From Bacillus sp. S3 (GTDB lineage: Bacteria; Bacillota; Bacilli; Bacillales; Cytobacillaceae), in the NCBI RefSeq assembly GCF_005154805.1, contig NZ_CP039727.1, positions 4,461,501 through 4,525,500 on the forward strand: 64,000 nucleotides of DNA, read 5' to 3'. Position 1 is the first letter of the stretch; every line of letters starts with the position of its first letter. A model generated the notes under the pieces. That model saw nothing but the letters and a program-made list of their open reading frames with translations. It ran no database searches and had not been told where the DNA came from. The position numbers were made by a program, and so were the translations under genes. Of this stretch, positions 1 to 7,457 are shown in pieces.

Positions 1-561
1 TCCATAGCCTAAAGCAAATTGGTATTTTGCTTCTCCTGAAGTCGAGATGAAATCACGAAATTTAGAGTTTGACAGTGTGATGATCGTACTGGAAATAAGC
101 GCGCCAATCGGAATCGTTAATACCCCCGACATCACGCCAAGTGCCATATATTTATGATCACGCTTATCAAGCATGGCAAGACCCATTGGAATGGAGAATA
201 CGATCGTTGCACCCGCCATAAAGCCGACGATCATCGCCATAATCCAGCCCTCTTGCGTTTGTTTTAACACTTCTGCTAATTGATAGCCACCCATGTCTGT
301 TGCTAAAATTGCCGTTGCCGCAATCGCCGGGTCGGCACCAATCGCCGCAAAAAATGGTCCGCATACTTTGTCAATAAACCAAGAAAGATACGGGATGGAA
401 GCCATAATCCCTGCTGCAGGCACGAAAATATGTCCGACAGCATGCAAACCTTCCATAAATTGTTTTCCAAGTCCTTCATCGCTGTTGCGAATTGCTGCAA
501 AGGCCCCCATCACAGCACAGGCCATGATGATATAAATCACAATCTTTCCTACCATTTCCAT
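1..561 (-). CDS. eutH: Ethanolamine permease EutH, 3' part outside window
   Basis: The frame is open from an ATG at 561 to the left edge, giving the first 187 residues. The product is a polytopic membrane protein. Recognisable EutH-type segments are ATDMGGYQLAE (about residues 88-98) and ATIVFSIPMGLAMLD (about 122-136), followed by KYMALGVMSGVLTIPIG. EutH moves ethanolamine across the cytoplasmic membrane for the ethanolamine ammonia-lyase pathway. A GGGGGCG sequence upstream is a plausible ribosome binding site. The gene lies directly downstream of eutV, behind a terminator-like leader that should be under EutV control. The rest of the eut cluster is probably to the left of the window. The family call is confident; the full length cannot be seen. 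Confidence 0.9.
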   Translation of the reverse strand, partial: MEMVGKIVIYIIMACAVMGAFAAIRNSDEGLGKQFMEGLHAVGHIFVPAAGIMASIPYLSWFIDKVCGPFFAAIGADPAIAATAILATDMGGYQLAEVLKQTQEGWIMAMIVGFMAGATIVFSIPMGLAMLDKRDHKYMALGVMSGVLTIPIGALISSTIITLSNSKFRDFISTSGEAKYQFALGYG

Positions 562-643
562 TTTGTTCGCCCCCTTAATACATACTAAAAATTTATTTCA
601 AACAGAAAATGTAAGCGTCTCTTGCCGCGCCGCCTTTCACCAT

Positions 644-696
644 AAAAAGACAAAAAGGTGCCGTGCGGTTTTTTTATAAAACCACAGAGCACCTTT
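644..696 (-). terminator. Intrinsic terminator between eutV and eutH (attenuator)
   Basis: On the minus strand AAAGGTGC (696-689) pairs with GCACCTTT (661-654). The stem continues inward with GTGGTTT against AAACCGC and is followed by a U-rich run (TTTTTGTCTTTTT). It would stop transcription after eutV unless antiterminated. Its 5' arm is shared with the hexaloop hairpin at 681-703, so the two structures exclude each other. Confidence 0.8.
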
Positions 697-703
697 GCTC
701 GGT
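681..703 (-). promoter_or_regulatory. EutV/ANTAR antiterminator hairpin (P2-like hexaloop)
   Basis: Minus-strand GAGC (700-697) and GCTC (690-687) close the six-base loop AAAGGT. Outer pairing of ACC with GGT is possible across a small bulge. The loop has A at position 1 and G at position 4, the pattern known for ANTAR-regulator RNA targets in eut operons. The hairpin overlaps the 5' arm of the terminator, as expected for the downstream hairpin of the dual motif. I could not find an equally good upstream P1 hairpin. Confidence 0.7.
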
Positions 704-720
704 CTATTTACTTGTAAAGG

Positions 721-1293
721 TTAAGCGTTATACTTCAGAATAATTTGCTTTGCTACATTTTCCATTGTAACCTGTTTGTTCATGCTAATTTTTCTCATTT
801 TTTTGAAGGCGGCATCTTCAGGCAGATTGAATTTCTGCATCAAGATTCCTTTAGCCTTTTCAACGATTTTTCTTTCCATAAGCTGTTTGTTCATGTTTTC
901 GACTTGCTCTCGGTATTCCCGGGCATTCTCAGCCTGCCTTAAGGCAATTTCAACAGCAGGAATTAAATTGGCTTCATTGATTGGTTTCACCAGATAGCCC
1001 ATTATATTTGCTTGTTTCGCTTTATCCACATATTCACGCTGGCTGTATGCCGTCAAAAGCAAAATAGGCGTATTCATTCGTTTTGAAATGATTTCACTTG
1101 CCTTTAGACCATTCATTTTTGGCATTTTAATATCCATAATGATTAAATCAGGCTGCAGTGAAAATGCCTGTTCAATTGCCTTTTCTCCATCCCCAATTTG
1201 GGCGACGACCTCATAACCGGCATCTTCCAGCATCATCGCTACATCTAACCGGACAAGGGATTCATCCTCGACAACCATGATTCGTTTCTTCAT
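721..1293 (-). CDS. eutV: ANTAR-domain response regulator EutV
   Basis: The 190-residue protein has an N-terminal receiver domain (about 1-120) with acidic pocket E9/D10, phospho-acceptor D54 in IIMDIKMPKMNG, the T in LLLTA and K of YLVKP. A coiled linker leads to a C-terminal ANTAR RNA-binding domain (about 125-185; VEKAKGILMQKFNLPEDAAF). In known systems EutV is phosphorylated by EutW when ethanolamine is sensed and then dimerises and binds paired hexaloop hairpins to prevent termination. The start overlaps the eutW stop by 4 bases, so the two are translationally coupled. A matching hairpin/terminator lies immediately downstream, before eutH. Confidence 0.92.
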   Translation of the reverse strand: MKKRIMVVEDESLVRLDVAMMLEDAGYEVVAQIGDGEKAIEQAFSLQPDLIIMDIKMPKMNGLKASEIISKRMNTPILLLTAYSQREYVDKAKQANIMGYLVKPINEANLIPAVEIALRQAENAREYREQVENMNKQLMERKIVEKAKGILMQKFNLPEDAAFKKMRKISMNKQVTMENVAKQIILKYNA

Positions 1294-2723
1294 GCCAGAA
1301 CCACCTCACTATCGATTGGGAATCTAACGGTGGCGATGGTCCCTGTTTCTGCTCGGTTAATCGAAAAATGACCGGATAAATCGTGCTCGATCATCATCGA
1401 TACGATATCTAAACCTAATGAAGGCTTCGCATCTGGAGCATACCCCTCGCCATTGTCAATTACCTGGATCTCGATTTCATTGTCTTTTTGCTCAAACACA
1501 ACGTTAATCTTACCCGTATTCCTTTGATTAAAGGCATGCTTGACACAATTTTGGATCAATTCATTAATCACCAATGCCGCCGAAACCGCCTTATTCGTTT
1601 TAATGTGAAGATGCTTTGGACCTGAATAAGCAATGCTGATCTTTTTATTTTCATGCTCTGCTTCAAAGACGAGTGTACTGCCAATTTTCTCTATTAAACT
1701 ATAAATATCAACATCGTCAACACTGGAGTTGGAAAGGATAATCTCGTAGACGGACGCAATACTAGTAATCCGGTTGAGACTTTCCACAAAGTGGACCTTG
1801 CTTTCCTCCGGTAACCCTCTGCGCATTTGCAGTCTCAAGAGACTTGCAATCGTTTGCAAATTATTTTTCACGCGGTGATGGATTTCGCGAATTGCAACGG
1901 ATTTGACAATCAGTTCTCTTTCCTTTTCCCGAAGCTCTGTAATATTCTTAAAAAACACAAAGGTTCCAATTGATTGATCCAGCGATCCTAACCTGATTTT
2001 CTTCACCTGAAAAACTTTATTTAACATCACTACTTCTTCCACAATTAGGTCTTCAGGGTCCTCAAGAATGTCTTCAATGCTTGGAAAAAAGAGAACTAGC
2101 AACTTCCCTATCTTACTTTCTTCCTCACCGATTTCCTGAAGAAGATTTCTAGCTGCAGGATTGTAATAGAGAATTTTACTATCCCGATCAATAAAAAATA
2201 AGGAATCTTCGATCACCTCAGGAATAATTGGTCTATTCTCAGTAAAACCAATGACAATTTCACTTAAGGCTTTCGTTGTTTCTGACAACGCTTCCATTTT
2301 TTGCTGATGCTGCAATTGGTCACTGATATCCTTTTCCATGATTAATGTACCGATCACAAGGTTACCCGCGCCATGAATAGGGACCACACTTTGGTCAACT
2401 GTCTTCCCTTCTTGAGTTAATGCTCGATTAAGAAACATGGGCTTACCTGTTCTTAATGAAAAGAAAACAGCTGGTTCGAACGCCTCATAGACAAACTTTC
2501 CGACAACCGATTTTTTATAAACCGATTCTACCGTAGTGGGTGCAGCTTCTGCCACAACAATTGCATGTTTCCCCTCTTTTGTCGGACAATCAACGAATAC
2601 ATTTGCCCTATTTAAGTCTGCAATTAATGGCAGGTTCACGACAATCTCTTTTATTCTTTGAACGTCTTCCACTAAGAGACTCGTATGCAATGTACATAAT
2701 TCTTCTACAAGTTCGATATTCAT
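1290..2723 (-). CDS. eutW: Sensor histidine kinase EutW
   Basis: The 477-residue soluble kinase has no membrane segments. The N-terminal part (about 1-150) resembles the GAF-like sensor of EutW proteins and is followed by a PAS-like region (about 165-265). The dimerisation/phosphotransfer segment is of the HisKA_2 type, with the phospho-accepting histidine in REIHHRVKNNLQTIASLL. A C-terminal HATPase_c domain follows (N box ELIQNCVKHAF; G box DNGEGYAPDAKPSLGLDIV). In the eut pathway EutW senses ethanolamine and phosphorylates EutV. It is the first gene of the unit, behind a near-consensus sigma-A promoter. The ribosome binding site (AGAGGAG) is rather far from the ATG. Ligand specificity is inferred from EutV, the leader and EutH. 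Confidence 0.88.
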   Translation of the reverse strand: MNIELVEELCTLHTSLLVEDVQRIKEIVVNLPLIADLNRANVFVDCPTKEGKHAIVVAEAAPTTVESVYKKSVVGKFVYEAFEPAVFFSLRTGKPMFLNRALTQEGKTVDQSVVPIHGAGNLVIGTLIMEKDISDQLQHQQKMEALSETTKALSEIVIGFTENRPIIPEVIEDSLFFIDRDSKILYYNPAARNLLQEIGEEESKIGKLLVLFFPSIEDILEDPEDLIVEEVVMLNKVFQVKKIRLGSLDQSIGTFVFFKNITELREKERELIVKSVAIREIHHRVKNNLQTIASLLRLQMRRGLPEESKVHFVESLNRITSIASVYEIILSNSSVDDVDIYSLIEKIGSTLVFEAEHENKKISIAYSGPKHLHIKTNKAVSAALVINELIQNCVKHAFNQRNTGKINVVFEQKDNEIEIQVIDNGEGYAPDAKPSLGLDIVSMMIEHDLSGHFSINRAETGTIATVRFPIDSEVVLA

Positions 2724-2770
2724 ATGATGTGATTTCTCCTCTGTTTATAAAGAGACAGAATATAATAAAT

Positions 2771-2800
2771 ATTATAGTAGCAGGGCACGATTAATGTCAA
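2771..2800 (-). promoter_or_regulatory. Sigma-A promoter of eutWV
   Basis: Minus strand TTGACA (2800-2795), 18-base spacer, TATAAT (2776-2771). Both hexamers match consensus exactly, about 50 bases upstream of eutW. This fits a regulator pair made constitutively while eutH is controlled at the attenuator. Confidence 0.75.
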
Positions 2801-2864
2801 TCTAAGTCGTAAGAAAAGCGAAAGCTCCCTGGACAGCTGCGGGTTGAAACTTATCAATTATATT

Positions 2865-2893
2865 AAAAAAAAGAAGGCTGAGCCTTCTTTTTT
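2865..2893. terminator. Short bidirectional terminator-like hairpin
   Basis: GAAGGC and GCCTTC pair around a three-base loop, flanked by A-runs on one side and T-runs on the other, so it can terminate from both sides. It most likely ends the small gene at 2976-3203. A 9-base inverted repeat (2839-2847 and 2911-2919, GCGGGTTGA/TCAACCCGC) encloses it. Confidence 0.7.
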
Positions 2894-2975
2894 AGTTTAT
2901 TCTTATTCAATCAACCCGCTCTTCTAAAAAGATAGGCCGGGTTTTACCTTCATAAGTTTTGGATTTCTCCATTTG

Positions 2976-3203
2976 TTACAGGGCCGGTCCTCCCAGGGGC
3001 ACGGCAAAATAGGGGGGTGTCGGTGTCGGCTTCTGACTCGGCGTGTGATCCATCACATGGATCAAGTAATGATCCATCTGATGAAAATAAGGTTGATAGT
3101 AAGGAGCGTATCCAAAACCCAAAGGCGGATATCCATATGGATGGATGCCGTAAAAAGGGTATGGCACAAATCGGTACATATTGTTTCTGATTTGGAAGTT
3201 CAT
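2976..3203 (-). CDS. Small Tyr/Pro/Phe/His-rich protein, possibly spore-coat-like
   Basis: A 75-residue ORF preceded by a good ribosome binding site (AGGTGGA, 3211-3205). The central part is rich in Tyr, Pro, Phe and Gly (FVPYPFYGIHPYGYPPLGFG), then comes a His/Asp stretch and a Pro-rich tail ending PLGGPAL. There is no signal peptide or membrane segment. Such low-complexity composition is seen in many Bacillus coat or exosporium-associated proteins, but I do not recognise a named family. The gene stands alone, with terminators on both sides. Confidence 0.6.
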   Translation of the reverse strand: MNFQIRNNMYRFVPYPFYGIHPYGYPPLGFGYAPYYQPYFHQMDHYLIHVMDHTPSQKPTPTPPYFAVPLGGPAL

Positions 3204-3318
3204 GTTCCACCTGCTTTATTAAAGGACTGTATGGCTTCTTTCATAATATGGTCTGAATTTAAGGAAGAGCTTAGCTTTTTTTAATTTAGGTGCTGCTATA
3301 CCATACTCTCAAAACAAT

Positions 3319-3360
3319 GAAAAAAGGGCAGTTCCACCAGCAAGCGGTGAAATCTGCCCC
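3319..3360 (-). terminator. Terminator of the acid-sugar operon
   Basis: On the minus strand GGGCAG...CTGCCC with an inner GGTGGA/TTTCACC-type extension is followed by a T6 run. It sits just after the stop codon of the GntP-type permease. Confidence 0.8.
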
Positions 3361-3371
3361 ATTTGAAATCT

Positions 3372-4691
3372 TTATAAGAACATATCTAGGATTAGCACAC
3401 CAGCTAGTCCGACTAAAGAAATAATTGTGACCATGACCGACCAGGTTTTGATCGTCTTCCCAATGGATAGGTTAAAGTATTCTTTATAAATCCAGAAGCC
3501 TGCGTCATTCACATGCGAGAAGGTGACACTTCCAGCACCAGCGGCTAACACCATTAGTTCAGGGCTTGTACCTGTTGCGGCAACAAGAGGCGCGGCAATT
3601 CCCGCTGCTGTCATACCTGCAACAGTTGCAGAACCTACTGACACCCTTAGGATGGCTGCAATCAGCCATGTTAACAATAATGGGGAAAGAGTCGATCCTG
3701 CCATGATGTCGGAAATATATTTATCAATATGACTGTCAATGAGTACTTGTTTGAACGCACCGCCTGCAGCAATGATTAACAATATCATCGCAATTCCGCT
3801 AACGGCATCGCTAAGCGATTTCATAATCTCCGGCATTTTTTTACCTAAATTAAGACCAAATGTAAAGATGGCAAAAAGAACGGAAAGTAAAAGTGCAACA
3901 TCCGCATTACCGATAAAGTCAGTAACTGGCTTAATCGCTGAGTTCGGCGCAAAAATTTCTACAACGGCTTGTAAAGCAATTAAGATAACTGGTAAAAGTG
4001 CCGTAATAATACTGATTCCAAATTTAGGCATCTCTTCTTCTTTAAATTCTTTCGGATTAAATAAACCCTTTGGAATTTCAATTTCCAATGACTCTTTTTT
4101 AAAGAATTTTGTATAGACCGGACCTGCCAGAATGAAAGCTGGAATGGCAATAATGATTCCCCAGATTAAGGTCTTCCCGATATTTGCTCCAAATACATCC
4201 GCCACCGCTGTCGGTCCTGGATGCGGAGGAACAAATCCATGCATCGTAATAAGCGCGGCAATAACTGGCATTCCGATATATAAAACAGGAACCCTAGCAG
4301 CAGTAGCAATCGTAAACACTAATGGAATTAATACAACTACCCCTGTTTCAAAGAATAAAGCGATTCCAACTACAGCCGCCGTAACAATTGCCGCTAATTG
4401 AACCCTTTTTTCCCCGAATGCATGAATCAATGTCGTCGCAATCCGCTGTGCACCACCTGAATCGGTCATTAACTTACCGAGTATGGCCCCAAAGATAATA
4501 ATCATCGTTAGATGTCCAAGGGTTCCACCTAAACCGCTTTCAATCGACTTAATTGCCTCAAGCGGTGACATTCCTTCCAAAATCCCGACAGCAAGTGCCA
4601 CAATAATTAAGGACACAAACGCGTTTAATTTGAACGCCATCATTAATACTAATAACAGTAATACCCCTATAATAACTGAAATAATTGGCAT
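3372..4691 (-). CDS. GntP-family gluconate/acid-sugar permease
   Basis: The 439-residue protein is highly hydrophobic, with about 12 predicted membrane segments. Family-typical features are an N-terminal MPIISVIIGVLLLLVLM segment and the conserved loop MHGFVPPHPGPTAVADVFGANIG (about residues 150-172, abbreviated here to its core HGFVPPHPGP). It imports sugar acids with protons. The partners here are a DUF1537 acid-sugar kinase and a beta-hydroxyacid dehydrogenase, so threonate, erythronate or a related acid is a more likely substrate than gluconate. It starts with ATG behind AAGAGGAG. It is the last gene of the operon, separated from the kinase by 157 bases that hold a large inverted repeat. 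Confidence 0.88.
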   Translation of the reverse strand: MPIISVIIGVLLLLVLMMAFKLNAFVSLIIVALAVGILEGMSPLEAIKSIESGLGGTLGHLTMIIIFGAILGKLMTDSGGAQRIATTLIHAFGEKRVQLAAIVTAAVVGIALFFETGVVVLIPLVFTIATAARVPVLYIGMPVIAALITMHGFVPPHPGPTAVADVFGANIGKTLIWGIIIAIPAFILAGPVYTKFFKKESLEIEIPKGLFNPKEFKEEEMPKFGISIITALLPVILIALQAVVEIFAPNSAIKPVTDFIGNADVALLLSVLFAIFTFGLNLGKKMPEIMKSLSDAVSGIAMILLIIAAGGAFKQVLIDSHIDKYISDIMAGSTLSPLLLTWLIAAILRVSVGSATVAGMTAAGIAAPLVAATGTSPELMVLAAGAGSVTFSHVNDAGFWIYKEYFNLSIGKTIKTWSVMVTIISLVGLAGVLILDMFL

Positions 4692-4725
4692 TTTCTCCCT
4701 CTTCTCCTCTTTTTGTATGATAAAA

Positions 4726-4826
4726 GGCTTGCCTAATAAGATGCCACACTTAATCTATTCAAGATGAATGGTAAAATCAGTGCTGATGAAGAAATAAGTG
4801 TGTGCATGCCTTACTAAAAGCAAGCC
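4726..4826. repeat. Large imperfect inverted repeat between kinase and permease genes
   Basis: Left arm 4726-4752 (starts GGCTTGC, ends CACACTTA) and right arm 4795-4826 (starts TAAGTGTG, ends GCAAGCC) pair over most of their length around a loop of about 42 bases. Neither side has a U-run, so it is not a classical terminator. It could set relative expression or mRNA stability of the permease. Confidence 0.6.
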
Positions 4827-4848
4827 TAATGCCCAATATTTTTTCCCC

Positions 4849-6291
4849 TTATAATGACTTGTTGCTTAACATCTCAACCACTTCTCTTAAATCGGTCTTT
4901 GTCCCAACGTTACCTGGGAAGATGACATAGGCAATGCCTGGGAACTTGCTTTCACTGCCTGTTGTCCAGACGGGAATTCCCGGTCTAACTTGCCCAGCTA
5001 CGGTTGCTCTTTGCACTTCAAGACCTTTTGTACCCACATCACTGGATGTAATGCCGCCCTTGGCAATCACAAAAGCGGGTCTCACTTCTAATCGTTTCAC
5101 AATACTCGTGACCGCATCAGAAATTTTTACAGAAAGCATTAATTCCTCTTCTTTTTTGCCTTCACCAAGATCCAGTCGTTCCCGTCTTGTATAAACAGCC
5201 ACATTTTTTCCCGCTTGGATTAGCTGATTACTTGCTGCAACAACCCGATTAAGTTCTTGTTCGAATTTTTCAGGTTCCAACACAAGATGAACATCAAATT
5301 CAATAAACTGGACAGCATCGGATTTCTTCAATTCGGCAAGCTGTTCGGTTGTCTTTTGCACATGTGAACCAATAATGACAATCCCGCCATTTTCGGTTTC
5401 CTCTGTGATCAGTTCAGCCCGAGTTAGTAAGCTTTTATCGCCTACGCCTCCGATGACCTTCGTAAGAGCGGCTGCACTTCTAAACATGAAATTTTTCCCT
5501 TTATTGATTGCCCTAACTAAAGCAATCGTAAAAATTTTCACGTCGACATAATCAACAGCATTTACAATGATTTTATTAAACTGTTCAACTTCTAGTAATT
5601 GCTGTTCAATCGCTTCAATATCAAGGGAACGCAAGCTTTCAAGTGAAATATACGTCATATTCTCCGCTTTATATTCACCTTGCGATTTTTCCTCTGCATA
5701 CTCGCCTAAATGGGATTTGGTATAACCGAAGGTACGATCCTTCGCAAATTCCGTTTCCCCTGCAGGAACTAAATATTCGTCATATTGAACATAGTGTGTA
5801 TTATCAATTGTGAAGCGGCCGCCTTCTTTAAAGAAGGGCACGATTACCTCACCATCAAATGTCCGTTCAGAATGGGACTCGACTGTTTCCTTTAACACCT
5901 TTGTTTCAAGGGGATAATGTCCCCTTAAAGTAGAATCACCGCGGCTGATGATGATAAAATCACGATTAAATTTTTTCGCTGCGGACACAATATTCGCTGC
6001 GATTTCTTGATGCGCTTTTGTCGTCTTAGCAGCTGTAAATCCACGTGAGTTTGTCAGAATGAAAAACATGGAATTGTCTTCTGCGAACCCTTTTTCAATA
6101 CTGTCCAGCGTCCAGTCAGTATAAACGGAAACACCATGAACCGTTTGAACCCCTGTTGGATCATCGTCCAGAACGATGATTTTTTTATTTAGCTTTTGCA
6201 GTTCCTTTTCGATTATTTCATTTACTACGTCTGAATCAACAGATGGTATCCTGCTAAAAACTTCTGTCACTAGTCTTTTATTTGAACTCAT
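4849..6291 (-). CDS. Four-carbon acid sugar kinase family protein (DUF1537)
   Basis: The 480-residue cytoplasmic kinase has the family's N-terminal signature KKIIVLDDDPTGVQTVHGV (about residues 33-51). A sugar-acid-binding segment with SRGDSTLRGHYPLE follows at about 117-130. The C-terminal nucleotide-binding region carries KGGITSSDVG and FPGNVGTKTDL. Characterised members (OtnK, DtnK, LtnK) phosphorylate D-erythronate, D-threonate or L-threonate after oxidation of the acid. The ATG overlaps the dehydrogenase stop by 4 bases, so the two are coupled. No class II aldolase (OtnC/LtnC-like) or decarboxylating dehydrogenase is visible nearby, so the next step must be encoded elsewhere. Exact substrate unresolved. 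Confidence 0.88.
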   Translation of the reverse strand: MSSNKRLVTEVFSRIPSVDSDVVNEIIEKELQKLNKKIIVLDDDPTGVQTVHGVSVYTDWTLDSIEKGFAEDNSMFFILTNSRGFTAAKTTKAHQEIAANIVSAAKKFNRDFIIISRGDSTLRGHYPLETKVLKETVESHSERTFDGEVIVPFFKEGGRFTIDNTHYVQYDEYLVPAGETEFAKDRTFGYTKSHLGEYAEEKSQGEYKAENMTYISLESLRSLDIEAIEQQLLEVEQFNKIIVNAVDYVDVKIFTIALVRAINKGKNFMFRSAAALTKVIGGVGDKSLLTRAELITEETENGGIVIIGSHVQKTTEQLAELKKSDAVQFIEFDVHLVLEPEKFEQELNRVVAASNQLIQAGKNVAVYTRRERLDLGEGKKEEELMLSVKISDAVTSIVKRLEVRPAFVIAKGGITSSDVGTKGLEVQRATVAGQVRPGIPVWTTGSESKFPGIAYVIFPGNVGTKTDLREVVEMLSNKSL

Positions 6292-7187
6292 TGATTAGAA
6301 CCCCTTACTTCAACATTAGCCAGTTTTTCATAATATTGAACAATGCCGCCGTGGTCGTTCATTAACTTACCATCCACTTTTAAAGCGTGGAAAATTTCTA
6401 GCAGGTGACTTGATAATGGAAGCGGGACATCAATTTCATGAGCTGTATCCATCACATTCGTAATATCTTTCATATTGATGGCAATCGTGCCTCCTGGAGC
6501 AAAGTTTCTTTCCAGAATTAAAGGTACTTTCGCATCTAGTACCGCACTGCCTGCCAGTCCGCCTCTGATTGCTTGATACATTTTCTCTATATCAATTCCG
6601 GCTTTTGCTGCTAGAACAAGTGCCTCAGACATCGCCGCAATATTCAGGTTAACAATAATTTGGTTCGCTAATTTTGCCGTAACACCGCAGCCGCTGTCGC
6701 CCACTAATGTCACATCTTTCCCCATATCATATAGGACCGGTTTTGCTGCTTCGAATACATTTTCCTTACCGCCAACCATGATCGCTAATGTTCCGTCAAT
6801 CGCTTTTGGTTCTCCGCCGCTAACTGGTGCATCCAAAAAGCCAACGCCCGTTTTCGATGCTTCTGCTGCAAGTTCTTTCGAAACGGCAGGTGTAATCGAG
6901 CTCATGTCAATAATAATGGAGCCTTCTTTTGCTCCTGCCAAAATTCCATTTTCACCAAGAACAACAGCTTGTACATGCTTAGATGCCGGCAGCATCGTGA
7001 TAATAATTTCGCTGTTTTCAGCTGCTTCTTTCGCTGAGCCCGCTTGAGCCGCTCCAGCTTCTGTTAACACTTTCACTGCCTCTTGATTAAGATCATTAAC
7101 CGTTACGCTATGTCCTGCCTTAATAAGGTTTAATGCCATTGGTTTTCCCATAATACCTAATCCGATAAAGCCAATCTTTCTAGTCAT
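6288..7187 (-). CDS. NAD-binding beta-hydroxyacid dehydrogenase (LtnD/GarR-like)
   Basis: The 299-residue enzyme starts with a Rossmann fold (GFIGLGIMGKPMALNLIKAG, residues 5-24). It has the substrate-binding loop DAPVSGGEPKAIDGTLAIM (about 119-137) and the catalytic lysine in GCGVTAKLANQ (about 167-177). Related enzymes are tartronate-semialdehyde reductase (GarR/GlxR), 3-hydroxyisobutyrate dehydrogenase and threonate 2-dehydrogenase LtnD. Being first in an operon with a DUF1537 kinase favours an acid-sugar 2-dehydrogenase role, making the 2-keto acid that the kinase phosphorylates. The ribosome binding site is GGGGAGG. Reductase versus dehydrogenase direction is inferred from context. Confidence 0.85.
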   Translation of the reverse strand: MTRKIGFIGLGIMGKPMALNLIKAGHSVTVNDLNQEAVKVLTEAGAAQAGSAKEAAENSEIIITMLPASKHVQAVVLGENGILAGAKEGSIIIDMSSITPAVSKELAAEASKTGVGFLDAPVSGGEPKAIDGTLAIMVGGKENVFEAAKPVLYDMGKDVTLVGDSGCGVTAKLANQIIVNLNIAAMSEALVLAAKAGIDIEKMYQAIRGGLAGSAVLDAKVPLILERNFAPGGTIAINMKDITNVMDTAHEIDVPLPLSSHLLEIFHALKVDGKLMNDHGGIVQYYEKLANVEVRGSNQ

Positions 7188-7269
7188 GTTGTATGCCTCC
7201 CCGTTCGCTATGGTCAGAAATATAGAAGATTACTTGATGAATCATCCGCTTTTGAACGGATTTTCAACT

Positions 7270-7283
7270 AGCAATCGCTTTCA
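7270..7283 (-). promoter_or_regulatory. cre site (CcpA) upstream of the acid-sugar operon
   Basis: Minus strand TGAAAGCGATTGCT fits the pattern TGNAANCGNWNNCW at every fixed position. It lies about 85 bases upstream of the dehydrogenase start and downstream of the GTATAC boxes, a position suited to blocking transcription when better sugars are present. Confidence 0.7.
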
Positions 7284-7302
7284 TAAATAATTTACTCTTC
7301 GA

Positions 7303-7375
7303 TTGTATACCACTTTTTATTTTTTGTATACATTTTTATTTAATTTTGTATACACTTTTTCACTCTATGTATAAC
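7303..7375. promoter_or_regulatory. Four phased GTATAC operator boxes
   Basis: TTGTATAC occurs at 7303-7310, 7324-7331 and 7346-7353, and a degenerate ATGTATAAC at 7367-7375. GTATA cores start at 7305, 7326, 7348 and 7369, that is 21, 22 and 21 bases apart, two helical turns. The palindromic TnGTATACnA pattern is typical of FadR-subfamily GntR operators. The array lies between the divergent GntR gene and its presumed target operon. Confidence 0.75.
7346..7375 (+). promoter_or_regulatory. Candidate promoter of the GntR gene
   Basis: TTGTAT (7346-7351), 18-base spacer, TATAAC (7370-7375). Both hexamers coincide with the third and fourth operator boxes, so binding there would give autorepression. 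Confidence 0.5.
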
Positions 7376-7457
7376 CTATCCTCTTATTCACCAGTATTAT
7401 TTACGAAAGCAATTTGGTACTATGTATGTAGATAAGAAATATACTGAGGTGAAACTT

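Noticed and set aside
704..760. Upstream P1 hexaloop hairpin for EutV
   Set aside because: Candidate loops here (for example ACAAGT closed by TTT/AAA) lack G at position 4 and have weak stems, so I did not annotate a P1.
4726..4826. Riboswitch in the gap before the permease gene
   Set aside because: The structure is a simple long stem without a conserved aptamer core that I recognise, and no terminator or sequestered ribosome binding site is linked to it.
7303..7375. CRISPR-like short repeat array
   Set aside because: Repeats are only 8 bases at 21-22-base pitch, with no spacers of CRISPR length and no cas genes; operator boxes explain them.
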